Shown: positions 28,216 to 37,556, numbered from the stretch's first letter. The stretch: DNA of 64,000 nucleotides from Archivesica marissinica (GCA_014843695.1 CM026386.1:20040814-20104813); one strand, 5' to 3'. Numbers and translations: made by a program. Notes: generated by a model not told the origin, from the letters alone.

Positions 28216-28501
28216 CAGGGATCATTCTAGAGGGCGATGTGGGCGAAATAGTCGCCCTAGTGACCCTGACTTCGCCCTCTGGGGGCCCCACTTCTCCCTT
28301 AAAAAAAAAAATTCAAACAAAACTTTGTCTAGCAAGATACACTGGCCCATTATAAAGCCTTTTCTATTCAAATATTGTATTTAATGGTTGTACTGTGCAT
28401 TTTAACCCTATTTTGGAGAAGTATATTAAAGAAAACCATTTAAGGAAGCGATCACACGCTTTCTCACTTCTCCCAAAAATTCTGACCTAGAATGAACCCT
28501 G
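28216..28501. mobile_element. CAGGG-type MITE, copy 1
   Basis: It has inverted ends CAGGGATCATTCTAGAGGG and CCTAGAATGAACCCTG, and a GC-rich terminal block (GGGCGATGTGGGCGAAAT, CTCTGGGGGCCCC). It has no coding capacity. It is inserted near the left end of the TAAAGCGAC MITE. Confidence 0.82.
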
Positions 28502-28746
28502 GACAAACATCAGTGAAAAAGCAAATTTCTACAGAATGTAATTTCATATTATTTTTTCCCTCCAAATATTTGCCTCAAAAACTGAGTATTTCAACTAATA
28601 AACAAACGTCGTATACGCAGTTTGTTGACATAACAAAATAATGTAAATAGGGTCGATATCCAAGAGTAATAAAACTTGTGTGGCGTTATATCCCACATTT
28701 GTGCCTTGATTCAATGTTAGTGTTCGAATGTATTCGGAAGAATTTG

Positions 28747-29284
28747 CAGGGTTCATTAGTTTATACAAATTTATTTTAGCTCGATTGCGAAACAAGTTCT
28801 TTCAACTTATATTAATCACTCTCGAGACCTCATTCCTGATGGAATCCATCGCCACGAGGGAGAGAAGAGGCAACGTGGAGTTTAAATGCATTGCCTAAGG
28901 ACACAATCGTAACGGCTCCAGCGGGGCTCGAACTCCGGACCTTTCGCACCTGAAGCGAACGCGCATCCACTGCGCTATCACGACTTCCACTGGGTTCATT
29001 ATAGGTCAGAAAAGTGAGAAAGTGCGTGATCGCTTCCTTAAATGGTGTTCTTTAATATACTTCTGCAAAATAGGGTTAAAATGCACAGTACAACCATTAA
29101 ATACAACATTTGAATAGAAGGAGTGCTTTATAATGGGCCAGTGTATCTTACTAGACAAAATTTTGTTTGAAAATCGTAAAAACCAAAAAATATTTTTTTT
29201 AGGGAGAAGTGGGGCCCTCAGAGGGCGAAGTCAGTGTCCCTAGGGCGACAATTTCGCCCACGTCGCCCTCTAGAATGATCCCTG
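28747..29284. mobile_element. CAGGG-type MITE, copy 2, split by a SINE
   Basis: This is the same family as 28,216-28,501, in the opposite orientation. It starts CAGGGTTCATTA and ends CTAGAATGATCCCTG. ATTTG flanks both sides, which fits a 5-bp target duplication. A SINE-C is inserted 12 bases from its left end. Confidence 0.82.
28759..28991 (-). mobile_element. SINE-C (tRNA-Leu-like head) with 10-bp target duplication
   Basis: Read on the minus strand it has the head GTCGTGATAGCGCAGTGG, an anticodon-like CAG loop, box B-like GAGTTCGAGCCCC and a tail with AAGAACTTGTTTCGCAATCG. GGGTTCATTA is duplicated at 28,749-28,758 and 28,992-29,001, which defines the insertion precisely. Confidence 0.9.
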
Positions 29285-29439
29285 ATTTGTAGTAGCAATG
29301 CATTTATACGTGAAAAAAAGCATTTTATTTGCTTTTTGCGATGTAATGTCACTTTAATGGCTAATAATTATTTGTGTATTTTACAGTATAAACTGTCAGC
29401 GTAACTGGAATTTATTACCAATAGGTTCTTAGGTTGTTA

Positions 29440-29680
29440 TTAACTCTTTCAACACCAAATAACTGACATGGACTAGTCCATGATATTCTTAGACCAATAA
29501 ATGAATAAGAAAATTACATTCGGACCAGTTCATTTATCAAGATGGGTAATTTTGTCTAAAATTAGTAATACTACTTGCAAAAAGTGCAGATCCTGATGAG
29601 GCGGCTCGTCACGAGCCGGCTCATCTGGATCTACACTTTTTGTAAGCCTATATAGAGGTCTGTGGTGTTGAAAGGGTTAA
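29440..29680. mobile_element. piggyBac-like MITE with TTAA ends
   Basis: The inverted ends are TTAACTCTTTCAACACCA and TGGTGTTGAAAGGGTTAA. Inside is a palindromic core (GGCGGCTCGTCACGAGCCGG) flanked by GCAGATCCTGATGAG and CTCATCTGGATCTACAC. A second copy is at 46,094-46,322. TTAA plus CCCTTT ends fit piggyBac-type non-autonomous elements; I associate this core with heterodont bivalve genomes. Confidence 0.72.
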
Positions 29681-30137
29681 CCCTTATTGTGCTGGAAACT
29701 AGAATAATTTGATTGTGTAAACAGCATAGCGCCAGATCAGATGGCACAGAACGTGCTGTCTGATCAGGCTCTATGCTGTTTGCTATTCGGATAGTGGAGT
29801 TAAAATACTTGGCTGAAAAGCAAACAACATATCTTGATCAGTTTGTTTGTTGGGGTTTTACACCTGCATCAGCACCGGCTCTATCGCTGGCAGCCAGTTA
29901 ACCTAACAACACGTTTCCTGGGCAGGCTCCAGCGATTAACCAGTACTTGGTGCACAAACCTCTGTATGAGACTGCCAACTTTTTCATATACATGAGACAC
30001 GGCCTGAGTACGGCTCGAACCCATGACCATCAGTGATGATAGGTTACAGTGATAGATACTGATCAGACGCCATGGCTGATCAGGATCTATGTTGTTTGCA
30101 CATTCCTTCCAATTTAATTCATCGTTTAAAGGGTTAA
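29677..30137. mobile_element. Second TTAA-ended MITE, sharing a TTAA with its neighbour, split by SINE-D
   Basis: It starts TTAACCCTTATTGTGCTGG and ends TTTAAAGGGTTAA. Inside are the inverted words GCCAGATCAGATGGC and CTGATCAGGATCTATG. Its first TTAA is the last TTAA of the preceding element. A SINE-D occupies 29,850-30,052. Confidence 0.62.
29850..30052 (-). mobile_element. SINE-D, nested
   Basis: Read on the minus strand it has GGTTCGAGCC-like box B, AAAAAGTTGGCAGTCTCAT and GGAGCCTGCCCAGGAAACG. It lacks part of the head. It is inserted in the TTAA-ended MITE. Confidence 0.78.
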
Positions 30138-30237
30138 AGCTGACTGTACAAACCCAAATTTCACATCCACGACCTAGTGAAATTATTCAAGCTTGGTTGT
30201 ATCAGAAATTGAACATTTATGTTATGGACATGCAAAC

Positions 30238-30309
30238 CTTCATCAGAGCCCATTTCCTGGCTGTTTCTGCCAGGGCCCTCCTCATCCGGTGGTGGTGGGG
30301 GAAGACCTT
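30238..30309 (-). CDS. abi: abi exon E: LPPPPP motif exon
   Basis: This 72-bp exon (phase 1 to 1) runs from ttgttgcag|AAGGTC to GATGAAG|gtttgc. In the phase set by exon D it reads EGLPPPPPDEEGPGRNSQE. The motif EGLPPPPPDEE resembles the EVH1-binding consensus of Ena/VASP ligands (acidic residue, F/L, PPPP, acidic residues), and Abi proteins are known to contact Ena/VASP. The other phase gives a His/Arg-rich peptide unlike Abi, which supports this phase. The exon is a multiple of three and phase-symmetric, so it could be skipped without changing frame. The donor gtttgc is weaker than the others. The CRE-bearing 51-bp array ends about 317 bases from the acceptor. Confidence 0.82.
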
Positions 30310-30508
30310 CTGCAACAAAGCACAACATCGTACCACAACATCAATATAAAGTCAAATTTAACACACAAAATTACAATACTGAAAATGTAATATAATACAG
30401 AAGAATCACATATTAAACACAAGGGTATGATTGGCTAGAAATTATCGAGCGGTTTCGGTTTAATACGGACCTTTATCAGAATAATTACAAAATTACTTAG
30501 ATTAATTA

Positions 30509-30642
30509 GTCAAACCTGTCTTAAGCAGCCAGCCAAGTGAATAACAGAAAGTGGCTGCTTAGCACAAGTAACATATTGGGAATCTGAAAACTGGCTGCTT
30601 AATGCAGATTGGCTGCTTAATAGAGGTGACTGTCAAAACAGG
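30509..30642. mobile_element. Tc1/mariner-like MITE giving rise to an array
   Basis: The start GTCAAACCTGTCTTAAGCAG and the end GAGGTGACTGTCAAAACAGG are inverted to each other. The interior repeats TGGCTGCTTAAT. Related elements are at 36,318-36,452 and 36,773-37,070. Its right end blends directly into the 51-bp tandem array. Confidence 0.65.
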
Positions 30643-31598
30643 GTAACTATTCAGTTTATTTACATTGTAAGGAAATGGTGACGTCAAAACAGGGTAACTA
30701 TTCAGTTTATTTACATTGTAAGGAAATGGTGACGTCAAAACAGGGTAACTATTCAGTTTATTTACATTGTAAGGAAATGGTGATGTCAAAACAGGGTAAC
30801 TATTCAGTTTATTTACATTGTAAGGAAATGGTGACGTCAAAACAGGGTAACTATTCAGTTTATTTACATTGTAAGGAAATGGTGACGTCAAAACAGGGTA
30901 ACTATTCAGTTTATTTACATTGTAAGGAAATGGTGATGTCAAAACAGGGTAACTATTCAGTTTATTTACATTGTAAGGAAATGGTGACGTCAAAACAGGG
31001 TAACTATTCAGTTTATTTACATTGTAAGGAAATGGTGACGTCAAAACAGGGTAACTATTCAGTTTATTTACATTGTAAGGAAATGGTGATGTCAAAACAG
31101 GGTAACTATTCAGTTTATTTACATTGTAAGGAAATGGTGACGTCAAAACAGGGTAACTATTCAGTTTATTTACATTGTAAGGAAATGGTGACATCAAAAC
31201 AGGGTAACTATTCAGTTTATTTACATTGTAAGGAAATGGTGACGTCAAAACAGGGTAACTATTCAGTTTATTTACATTGTAAGGAAATGGTGACGTCAAA
31301 ACAGGGTAACTATTCAGTTTATTTACATTGTAAGTAAATGGTGACGTCAAAACAGGCTTACTATTCAGAGTTTATTTACATTATAAGTAAATGGTGACGT
31401 CAAAACAGGCTAACTATTCAGTTTATTTAAATTATAAGTAAATGGTGACGTCAAAACAGGCTAACTATTCAGAGTTTATTTAAATTATAAGTAAATGGTG
31501 ACGTCAAAACGGGCTAACTATTCAGAATTTATTTAAATTGTAAGTAAATGGTGACGTCAAAACGGGCTAACGGATTCAGAGTTTATATAAATTGTAAC
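30626..31598 (+). repeat. 51-bp minisatellite bearing CRE palindromes (about 18 units)
   Basis: Units read AAGGAAATGGTGACGTCAAA, ACAGGGTAACTATTCAG and TTTATTTACATTGT. About 14 of 18 units hold a perfect TGACGTCA. The four variants I see are TGATGTCA (30,781; 30,934; 31,087) and TGACATCA (31,189). Units are nearly identical up to about 31,340 and more diverged beyond. The period is a multiple of three, so both strands stay open; those ORFs are not genes. Confidence 0.95.
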
Positions 31599-32301
31599 TG
31601 ACCACATAGAGGGTGAAGAACAAGCCAATGAAATTTGACTTCATGGTGAAACTGTAAAACTTATACTTATAATTATATTCAGCACAGAGCTACCATACAT
31701 CAATACATAGACTTTAAATGACAATAATCGTGACATCACACGCATCTGGCTGATTGACCCACAAGATGACACTAATCGTGACATCACACGCATCTGGCTG
31801 ATTGACCCACAAGATGGCAGGGTTTCCTCAGCCTGAATTTTTGTCTGTGACAAATGAAAAAAACTGGAGCCAAAATTTTGTTCTGTCGCCAAATGAAAAA
31901 AACTGGAGCCAATTTGAAAAGCTTTGAGCCAACTAAGAGCAAATAGTTCACAGATAAATATTTGAGGCCAACTGAAAACACTGGAGCCAATTTGAAAAGC
32001 TTGGAGCCAACTAAGAGCCATATAGATATTAGCTCACAGATAAATATTTGAAGCCATGTACATTTGTATTTGACAAAACATACTGTACACCAAAAAAAAA
32101 AAGTTATTTTCGCCAATACATAAAATTTAGCGCCAGTATTTGGTTTTTTGTCGCAATTGTTGCCATTGGCATGAAAATCTGGGTTATCGACCAATACATA
32201 AAATTACAACCACAATACACACATTTAGAGCATCATCCCATTACAGCTGTTTGTTTTCGCTTTATTGATAAGATGTGTACATGTTTGACCCACAAGATGA
32301 C
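31599..32301. other. Intron sequence with two local direct duplications
   Basis: A block of about 50 bp with CGTGACATCACACGCATCTG is repeated back to back at about 31,728-31,818. A second pair of about 110 bp repeats GGAGCCAATTTGAAAAGCTT and CACAGATAAATATTTGA at about 31,885-32,050. No gene is recognised. Confidence 0.65.
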
Positions 32302-33410
32302 GGTATCACGTGGTATTTGGTCACGTGGTATTTGGACACGTGGTATTTGGACACGTCACACACTGGTATTTGGTCACGTGGTATTTGATCACGTGGTATT
32401 TGGTCACATGGTATTTGGTCACGTGGTATTTGGTCATGTAGTATTTGGTCACGCTGTATTTGGTCATGTAGTATTTGGTCACGTTGATATTTGGTCACGT
32501 GGTATTTGGTCATGTAGTATTTGGTCACGTTGATATTTGGTCACGTGGTATTTTGGTCATGTGGTATTTGGTCATGTGGTATTTGGTCACGTTGTATTTG
32601 GTCATTGGTATTTGGTCACGTGGTATTGGTCACTGTATTTGGTCACGTGGTATTTGGTCATGTGGTATTTGGTCACGTGGTATTTGGTCACGTGGTATTT
32701 GGTCACGTGGTATTTGGACACGTTGGTATTTGGACACGTGGTATTTGGTCACGTGGTATTTGGTCATGTGGTATTTGGTCACGTGGTATTTGGTCACGTG
32801 GTATTTGGTCACATGGTATTTGGTCACATGGTATTTGGTCACGTGGTATTTGGTCATGTTGGTATTTGGTCACGTGGTATTTGGTCACGTGGTATTTGGT
32901 CACGTGGTATTTGGACACGTGGTATTGGTATTTGTCACGTGGTATTTGGTCACGTGGTATTTGGTCACGTGGTATTTGGTCACGTGGTATTTGGTCAGTG
33001 GTATTTGGTCACGTGGTATTTGGTCACGTGGTATTTGGTCACGTGGTATTTGGTCACGTGGTATTTGGTCACGTGGTATTTGGTCACATGGTATTTGGTC
33101 ACGTGGTATTTGGACACGTGGTATTTGGTCACGTGGTATTTGGTCACGTGGTATTTGGTCATGTGGTATTTATTTGGTCACGTGGTATTTGGTCACGTGG
33201 TATTTGGTCACATGGTATTTGGTCACGTGGTATTTGGTCATGTGGTATTTGGCCATGTGGTATTTGGTCACGTGGTATTTGGTCATGTGGTATTTGGTCA
33301 CATGGTATTTGGTCACGTGGTATTTGGTCACGTGGTATTTGGTCACGTGGTATTTGGTCACGTGGTATTTGGTCACGTGGTATTTGGTCATGTGGTATTA
33401 GGTCACGTGA
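32302..33410 (+). repeat. 15-bp minisatellite bearing E-boxes (about 74 units)
   Basis: The unit is TATTTGGTCACGTGG. Most units carry the palindrome CACGTG. Recurrent variants are CATGTG and CACATG, with a few units changed to GGACACG or CATGTAG. Occasional indels shift the phase. Since 15 is a multiple of three, long ORFs appear on both strands, none of them protein-like. Confidence 0.97.
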
Positions 33411-33942
33411 TTGCAATCTATATATAATAGGCTTAAATAGCAATGTTTGAAACCGTATAGAAAGTAGATGCAATTAAAGAATTTCAAGCACACACGCAGC
33501 ATAAACGTGGAGCCTGAACACAGACGATAGATCAAACAGTTACTTTAATGCTCATATGCCAAAGACAACTTTCTCAGCCACTTTGCAAGTGATGGAAACT
33601 ATGAATAGTTAGAAAACAGACATTTTTCACATGCATATTTTACCACCAGTTTTTAACAATGTTTGGTTCCAAAACAGGTGTTCCGAGCCAAAAATCATCT
33701 CAGGAATGACAGACAGACATATTTAGAATCCACTGTTATAATATCGCCAATATTCTGAGGAACGTTTGAACCTATGACTGTCTGGTTAGCATAGTTGTAT
33801 CAGAACACTTGATACAAGCTTCGGTTTTCAGTCTGGTGATATACATTGTTACAATGAGGAACATCGTTGGCTTTTCTATTACCTCCCTTGGCAGATAAAG
33901 TCCTTCACACACATTTGTCTATCATACACGTTTACTTAGATT
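33411..33942. other. Unassigned intron sequence
   Basis: I see no gene. Its last 90 bases, about 33,850-33,937, carry TTTCTATTACCTCCCTTGGC and match 34,158-34,245, so this segment is directly repeated on both sides of the following SINE-C. Confidence 0.5.
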
Positions 33943-34155
33943 ACACAAATTTATTTTAACTGGATTGCGAAACAAGTTCTTACAACATATATTAATCACT
34001 AGCAAGACCTCATTCCTAATGGATTCCATCGAGAAGAGACAACGTGGAATTTAAATGCCTTGCACAAGCTCACAATCGTAACGACTCCAACGGGGCTCGA
34101 ACTCGGGGCCCTTTGCACGTAAAGAGAATGCGCTGCCACTGTGTTTTCAAGACTT
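33943..34155 (-). mobile_element. SINE-C copy
   Basis: Read on the minus strand it has GGGGCTCGAAC-like box B in reverse, the GGAATTTAAATGCCTTGC body and the GTAAGAACTTGTTTCGCAAT tail. A small internal deletion removes part of the GGCGATGG region. Flanking DNA of about 80 bp is repeated on both sides, far longer than a target duplication. Confidence 0.8.
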
Positions 34156-34283
34156 GATACAATGAGACATCATTTGATTTTCTATTACCTCCCTTCAGCA
34201 GATAAAGTCCATCACACATTTGTCTATCATACTTGTTAACTTTTGCGCTACGTGTAGTATGAATAAATTGCCTCCATTGGCAC

Positions 34284-34571
34284 AGACGGAAATGTAGTCC
34301 AGTGGTAACACGCTGGACTGGTAATCCAGGGATCGCAGGTTCGATCCCCCGTCTGACCCTAATAAAATTAACAGTCTTTCAGATGGGACGTTAAACCGAG
34401 GTCTCGTGTCGGTGCTTTACACCGTGCACGTAAAAGAACCAGAAGAGATTCTGGAATGGGGTTCTGTCTGTATCATGCACTATCCTCCACAATCTAAAAT
34501 AACTAATCTCTTCAGGAGGCGTTGCTCATATGGGCAACCGGTAGCAACGATAAATAAACGTAAAACACAAA
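34284..34571 (+). mobile_element. SINE-A, most complete copy
   Basis: Box A region TAGTCCAGTGGTAACACG, anticodon stem and loop CTGGACTGGTAATCCAG (loop anticodon GGT, Thr-like) and box B GGTTCGATCCCCCG are all present. The body contains TCTTTCAGATGGGACGTTAA and ACCGAGGTCTCGTG, and the end is CGATAAATAAACGTAAAACA. This serves as the reference for the family; no genuine tRNA acceptor pairing follows. Confidence 0.9.
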
Positions 34572-34781
34572 CAAAGAGATTGACACACAAGATGGTAGAG
34601 CATACAAGTATATGTTTAATGTTAGGGTATACAACATAATGAAGTGGAGGTGCAAGGACTATGTAGTACATTGACCTTTAAAGCAAGAGCACGGCTGTCA
34701 ATGTTCTTGAAAGAGGAAAGATATTCTGAGGGGGTATCAATGCACATGCATAATCTGGCAAAGTTACATTTAATTTAAAAA

Positions 34782-34963
34782 TTTAACGATTGCGAAGCAA
34801 GTTTTTACAACTTATATTAATCACTCTCGTTGGCGCGGATGAAAGCGTACATGTGTTCAATCTGGCGACAACCGTACCATCTCACATACTTCCCGGTCCG
34901 AGGATCGAACCCGGGATGCATTGGTGAGAAGCTAGCGCGCTAACCACTGCGCTAATCGGACAG
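34782..34963 (-). mobile_element. SINE-B with internal deletion
   Basis: The head (TCCGATTAGCGCAGTGG in reverse) and the tail (GCGAAGCAAGTTTTTACAAC on the plus strand) are present, but part of the middle, from the ACCTGTCC region to the ACCACAT region, is lost. Confidence 0.82.
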
Positions 34964-35262
34964 TTTCCGAATTACACATGACCATGACTACGTGAGATTA
35001 AACATGACAAAATGACATAAAATGAGTGTTTGCACAAAAAAAAACCAGGAGAAATTAACAGAATAATGAGTACCCTTAATATGCTGAAGTGGATATGTGT
35101 CTTATCACATGTATATCGAACACTAGAAATATGAACAGTTCATGCAAAATGAAAATTAAATGTGCTACAATAGCAACAGTCCAATATTATGTAAGCAGTC
35201 GAAATTTTAAAATAACGACACTGTTTTTATAAAAGGTACTAAATGATATCATGAAAATAATT

Positions 35263-35543
35263 AGTTTATTTATCGTCGCTACCGGTTGCCCATATGAGCG
35301 ACGCCTCCCGAAGAGATTAGTCATTTTAGATTTTTGGAGGATAGTGCAATGATACAGAGAGAGACCCATTCCAGAGTATCCTCTGGTTCTTTTACGTGCA
35401 CGGTGTAAAGCACCGACACGAGACCTCGTTTAACGTCCCATCTGAAAGACTGTTAATTTTATTAGGGTCAGACGGGGGATCGAACCTGCGATCCCTGGAT
35501 TACCAGTCTAGCGTGTTACCACTGGACAATATTTCCGTCTGTA
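35263..35543 (-). mobile_element. SINE-A copy
   Basis: A full-length minus-strand member: tRNA-like head near 35,480-35,543, the GGGACGTTAAACGAGGTC body and the TTTATTTATCGTCGCTACCG end on the plus strand. Confidence 0.87.
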
Positions 35544-35908
35544 TGGCCAATAGTATGCTTGAAAACTAATGATGTAACTTCATTGTGTTAGTTAGAATGG
35601 TGTTATTAGTTATTCGTGTTATTGTTAAAAAATACCAATAAAGGGAGGTAATTTACAAATGCTAATTTCACAAAAGCAGGCTCGTTTGTGACCGACCATA
35701 TTTTCAAAATTTTACTTTTCAAAGAAATAAATTATTATTGAAGAATCAAAATATAAGATAATAATCACAATATCTAATCATCCGTTCCTTACAATATCTC
35801 GGTGTGCAGCACATTCCAAGTAGATGAATAATGGGGCTGTAAGGAGAAAACTGGGCAGAAGTGAATAAGACATGCCAAAAGACGTTTTCAAAGTTATATA
35901 TATATAAG

Positions 35909-35942
<34 letters not shown>

Positions 35943-36317
35943 GTATGCAACGACTATATACCAACATACACAGCACAATACTCAACATGCTATTATATAG
36001 ACAGTGTATATATTCACCCATGCACTAACTTGACTAAGCATTCCAAAATTTAAAAAGACATATTATCTATGATATACACATGTAACCAGGTAACCTACTT
36101 GTTCTGCTCACAAAATGCAACATGCTCCGTGCAAATAAAGTGGGTCACCATACTGTCTGCAAAACCTTAATTAACTCATCAAATACAATATATCAGGTGA
36201 TATTCGTCATCAGTTATTGTTTTCTATCTAATGAACGCATTGGACAGTGAAGTCTAAATTTGCGAAAACCATGGCATGGCATTATAATAATTTTGTAGGC
36301 TCTTCCAATTTGATTCT
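35544..36317. other. Intron sequence with (TA)n microsatellite
   Basis: A TA dinucleotide run spans about 35,895-35,940. No gene is recognised. The open frames at 35,746-36,021 are low-complexity products of the TA run. Confidence 0.6.
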
Positions 36318-36452
36318 TCAAACCTGCCACGGGAATCACAGAAAGTGGCTGCTTAATAGAGGTCAAATATATAATAAAACAACATATTACAAAACTGGCT
36401 GTTTAATACAGGTTTGCTGCATAATGGAGGTGATCACCTTAACACAGGTTTC
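36318..36452. mobile_element. Tc1/mariner-like MITE, degenerate copy
   Basis: It has CAAACCTGCCACGGG at the left, AGAAAGTGGCTGCTTAATAG inside and TGGAGGTGATCACCTTAAC with ACAGGTTT at the right. It is the same family as 30,509-30,642. Confidence 0.55.
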
Positions 36453-36454
36453 AT

Positions 36455-36690
36455 AGTGGAAGTCGTGATAGCACAGTGGTAGCATGTTCGCTTCAGGTGC
36501 GAAAAGGCATGGAGTTTGAGCCCCGCTGAAGCTGTTACTCTTGTGCCCTTAGGCAAGGCATTTAAATTCCACATTGCCTCTTCTCTCTCCCTCGTGGCGA
36601 TGGATTCCATCAGGATTGAGGTGTCTCGAGAGAGATTAATATAAGTTGTAAGAACTTGTTTCGCAATCAAGCAAAAATATATTTATATTA
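36455..36690 (+). mobile_element. SINE-C, full-length plus copy
   Basis: It starts GTCGTGATAGCACAGTGGTA, with the anticodon stem and loop TTCGCTTCAGGTGCGAA (loop anticodon CAG, Leu-like) and GTTTGAGCCCCGCTG. It ends with GTAAGAACTTGTTTCGCAAT. It serves as the reference copy of the family. Confidence 0.9.
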
Positions 36691-36772
36691 AAAAAATAAA
36701 CAAACACATGTTTCACTGTGTTCAATTCAGACTTACTTTTTACTTTGAAGAAATATATTCTAACTAGCGTAT

Positions 36773-37070
36773 TGTGAAACCTGTGTTAGTGGTCACCTCC
36801 ATTAAGCAACCAACATGTATTAAGCAACAAGCTTCTAGATTCCCACTGTGCACGTAAAAGAACTAGAGGAGACTCTGGAATGGGTCTCCGTCTGTATCAT
36901 TGCACTATCCTCCAAAAATCTAAAATGACTAATCTCTTCAAAAGGCGTCGCTCATATAGTCAACCGGTAGCAACGATAAATAAACGTAAAACACACACCG
37001 ATTCCCAATATGTGCTAAGCAGCCACTCTCTGTGATTCCCTTGCCTGGTTGCTTAAGACAGGTTTGACAG
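36773..37070. mobile_element. Tc1/mariner-like MITE split by a SINE
   Basis: The ends GTGAAACCTGTGTTAGTGG and GCTTAAGACAGGTTTGACAG are inverted copies. The element is interrupted by a SINE-A fragment at 36,846-36,999. Confidence 0.7.
36846..36999 (+). mobile_element. 5'-truncated SINE-A with 8-bp target duplication
   Basis: It starts inside the body (GCACGTAAAAGAACTAGAGG) and ends CGATAAATAAACGTAAAACA. GATTCCCA is duplicated at 36,838-36,845 and 37,000-37,007. The truncation and direct repeats fit target-primed reverse transcription. Confidence 0.9.
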
Positions 37071-37273
37071 TAAATACATGTGTAAATTTGACACTACTGT
37101 GACCACTGTGTGCCTCTACTTGCTAGCAAAAGAATGTAATTAAATAGCCCATTTTACACACTGTGATTTCCCCATGTGACATTATTAATCAATAATAAAC
37201 AAGTACATTTTATGATTATAAAAATTCCCCACCCACACTTGAAATGTGTATTTTTTCAATCTACAATTCATAC

Positions 37274-37556
37274 CAATTGAAGTATCTCTCTTTATTTGTG
37301 AAGTTCTATCTCCATGCTGCATCATAGCCCCTGGGGGTGGAGGAGGGGCTGGTATAATTCCGCCCTGAGACATGGGTATAGCCACACCCAGTGGTGGTGG
37401 TTGCCCTCCCATGCCAGCTTGGTAGTGCATCATGGCAGTCGGCATTCTCGGCTGGCCCATCATGATGGGTGGTGTGCTTGGGGGGAATTGCAGGATTTGC
37501 TCCCTAGAAGCGTATCCCCAGGCAAAGATGGTGGAGCAACAGGTGGTGCAGGAGTT
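37274..37556 (-). CDS. abi: abi exon D: Pro/Met/Gly-rich, with apparent 1-base frameshift
   Basis: This 283-bp exon runs from ttctttag|AACTCC to TCAATTG|gtatga. The incoming phase from exon C reads TPAPPVAPPSLPGDTLLGS, then hits a stop after HHPS. The rest of the exon is open in a different frame (STPPIMMGQPRMPTAMMHY, PPLGVAIPMSQGG, APPPPPGAMMQ), and that second frame leaves by phase 1, as exon E requires. The switch falls at a run of six C on the coding strand (near 37,476-37,481); a run of seven would make the exon continuous. A homopolymer sequencing error is the simplest explanation, and a real disabling or allelic deletion is the alternative. The Pro-rich, low-complexity content fits the linker before the Abi SH3 domain. 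Confidence 0.85.

Larger units (their letters stand above)
28204..29356. mobile_element. TAAAGCGAC MITE containing three later insertions
   Basis: The ends TAAAGCGACA and TGTCACTTTA and the internal TTTCTACAGAATGTAATTTC match the copy at 12,174-12,953. It has been split by two CAGGG-type MITEs, and the second of these was itself split by a SINE-C. The order of insertion can be read from the sequence. Confidence 0.78.

Noticed and set aside
30559..31350. Overlapping long open frames on both strands of the 51-bp array
   Set aside because: Both strands open with perfect periodicity is a repeat effect. Neither peptide resembles a known repeat protein.
32048..33473. Many overlapping open frames in the 15-bp array
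   Set aside because: The unit length is a multiple of three; the frames are shifted versions of the same repeat.
34284..34360. A genuine tRNA-Thr gene
   Set aside because: Boxes A and B and an anticodon arm are present, but acceptor pairing is lacking and the sequence continues into a SINE body found at many other places.
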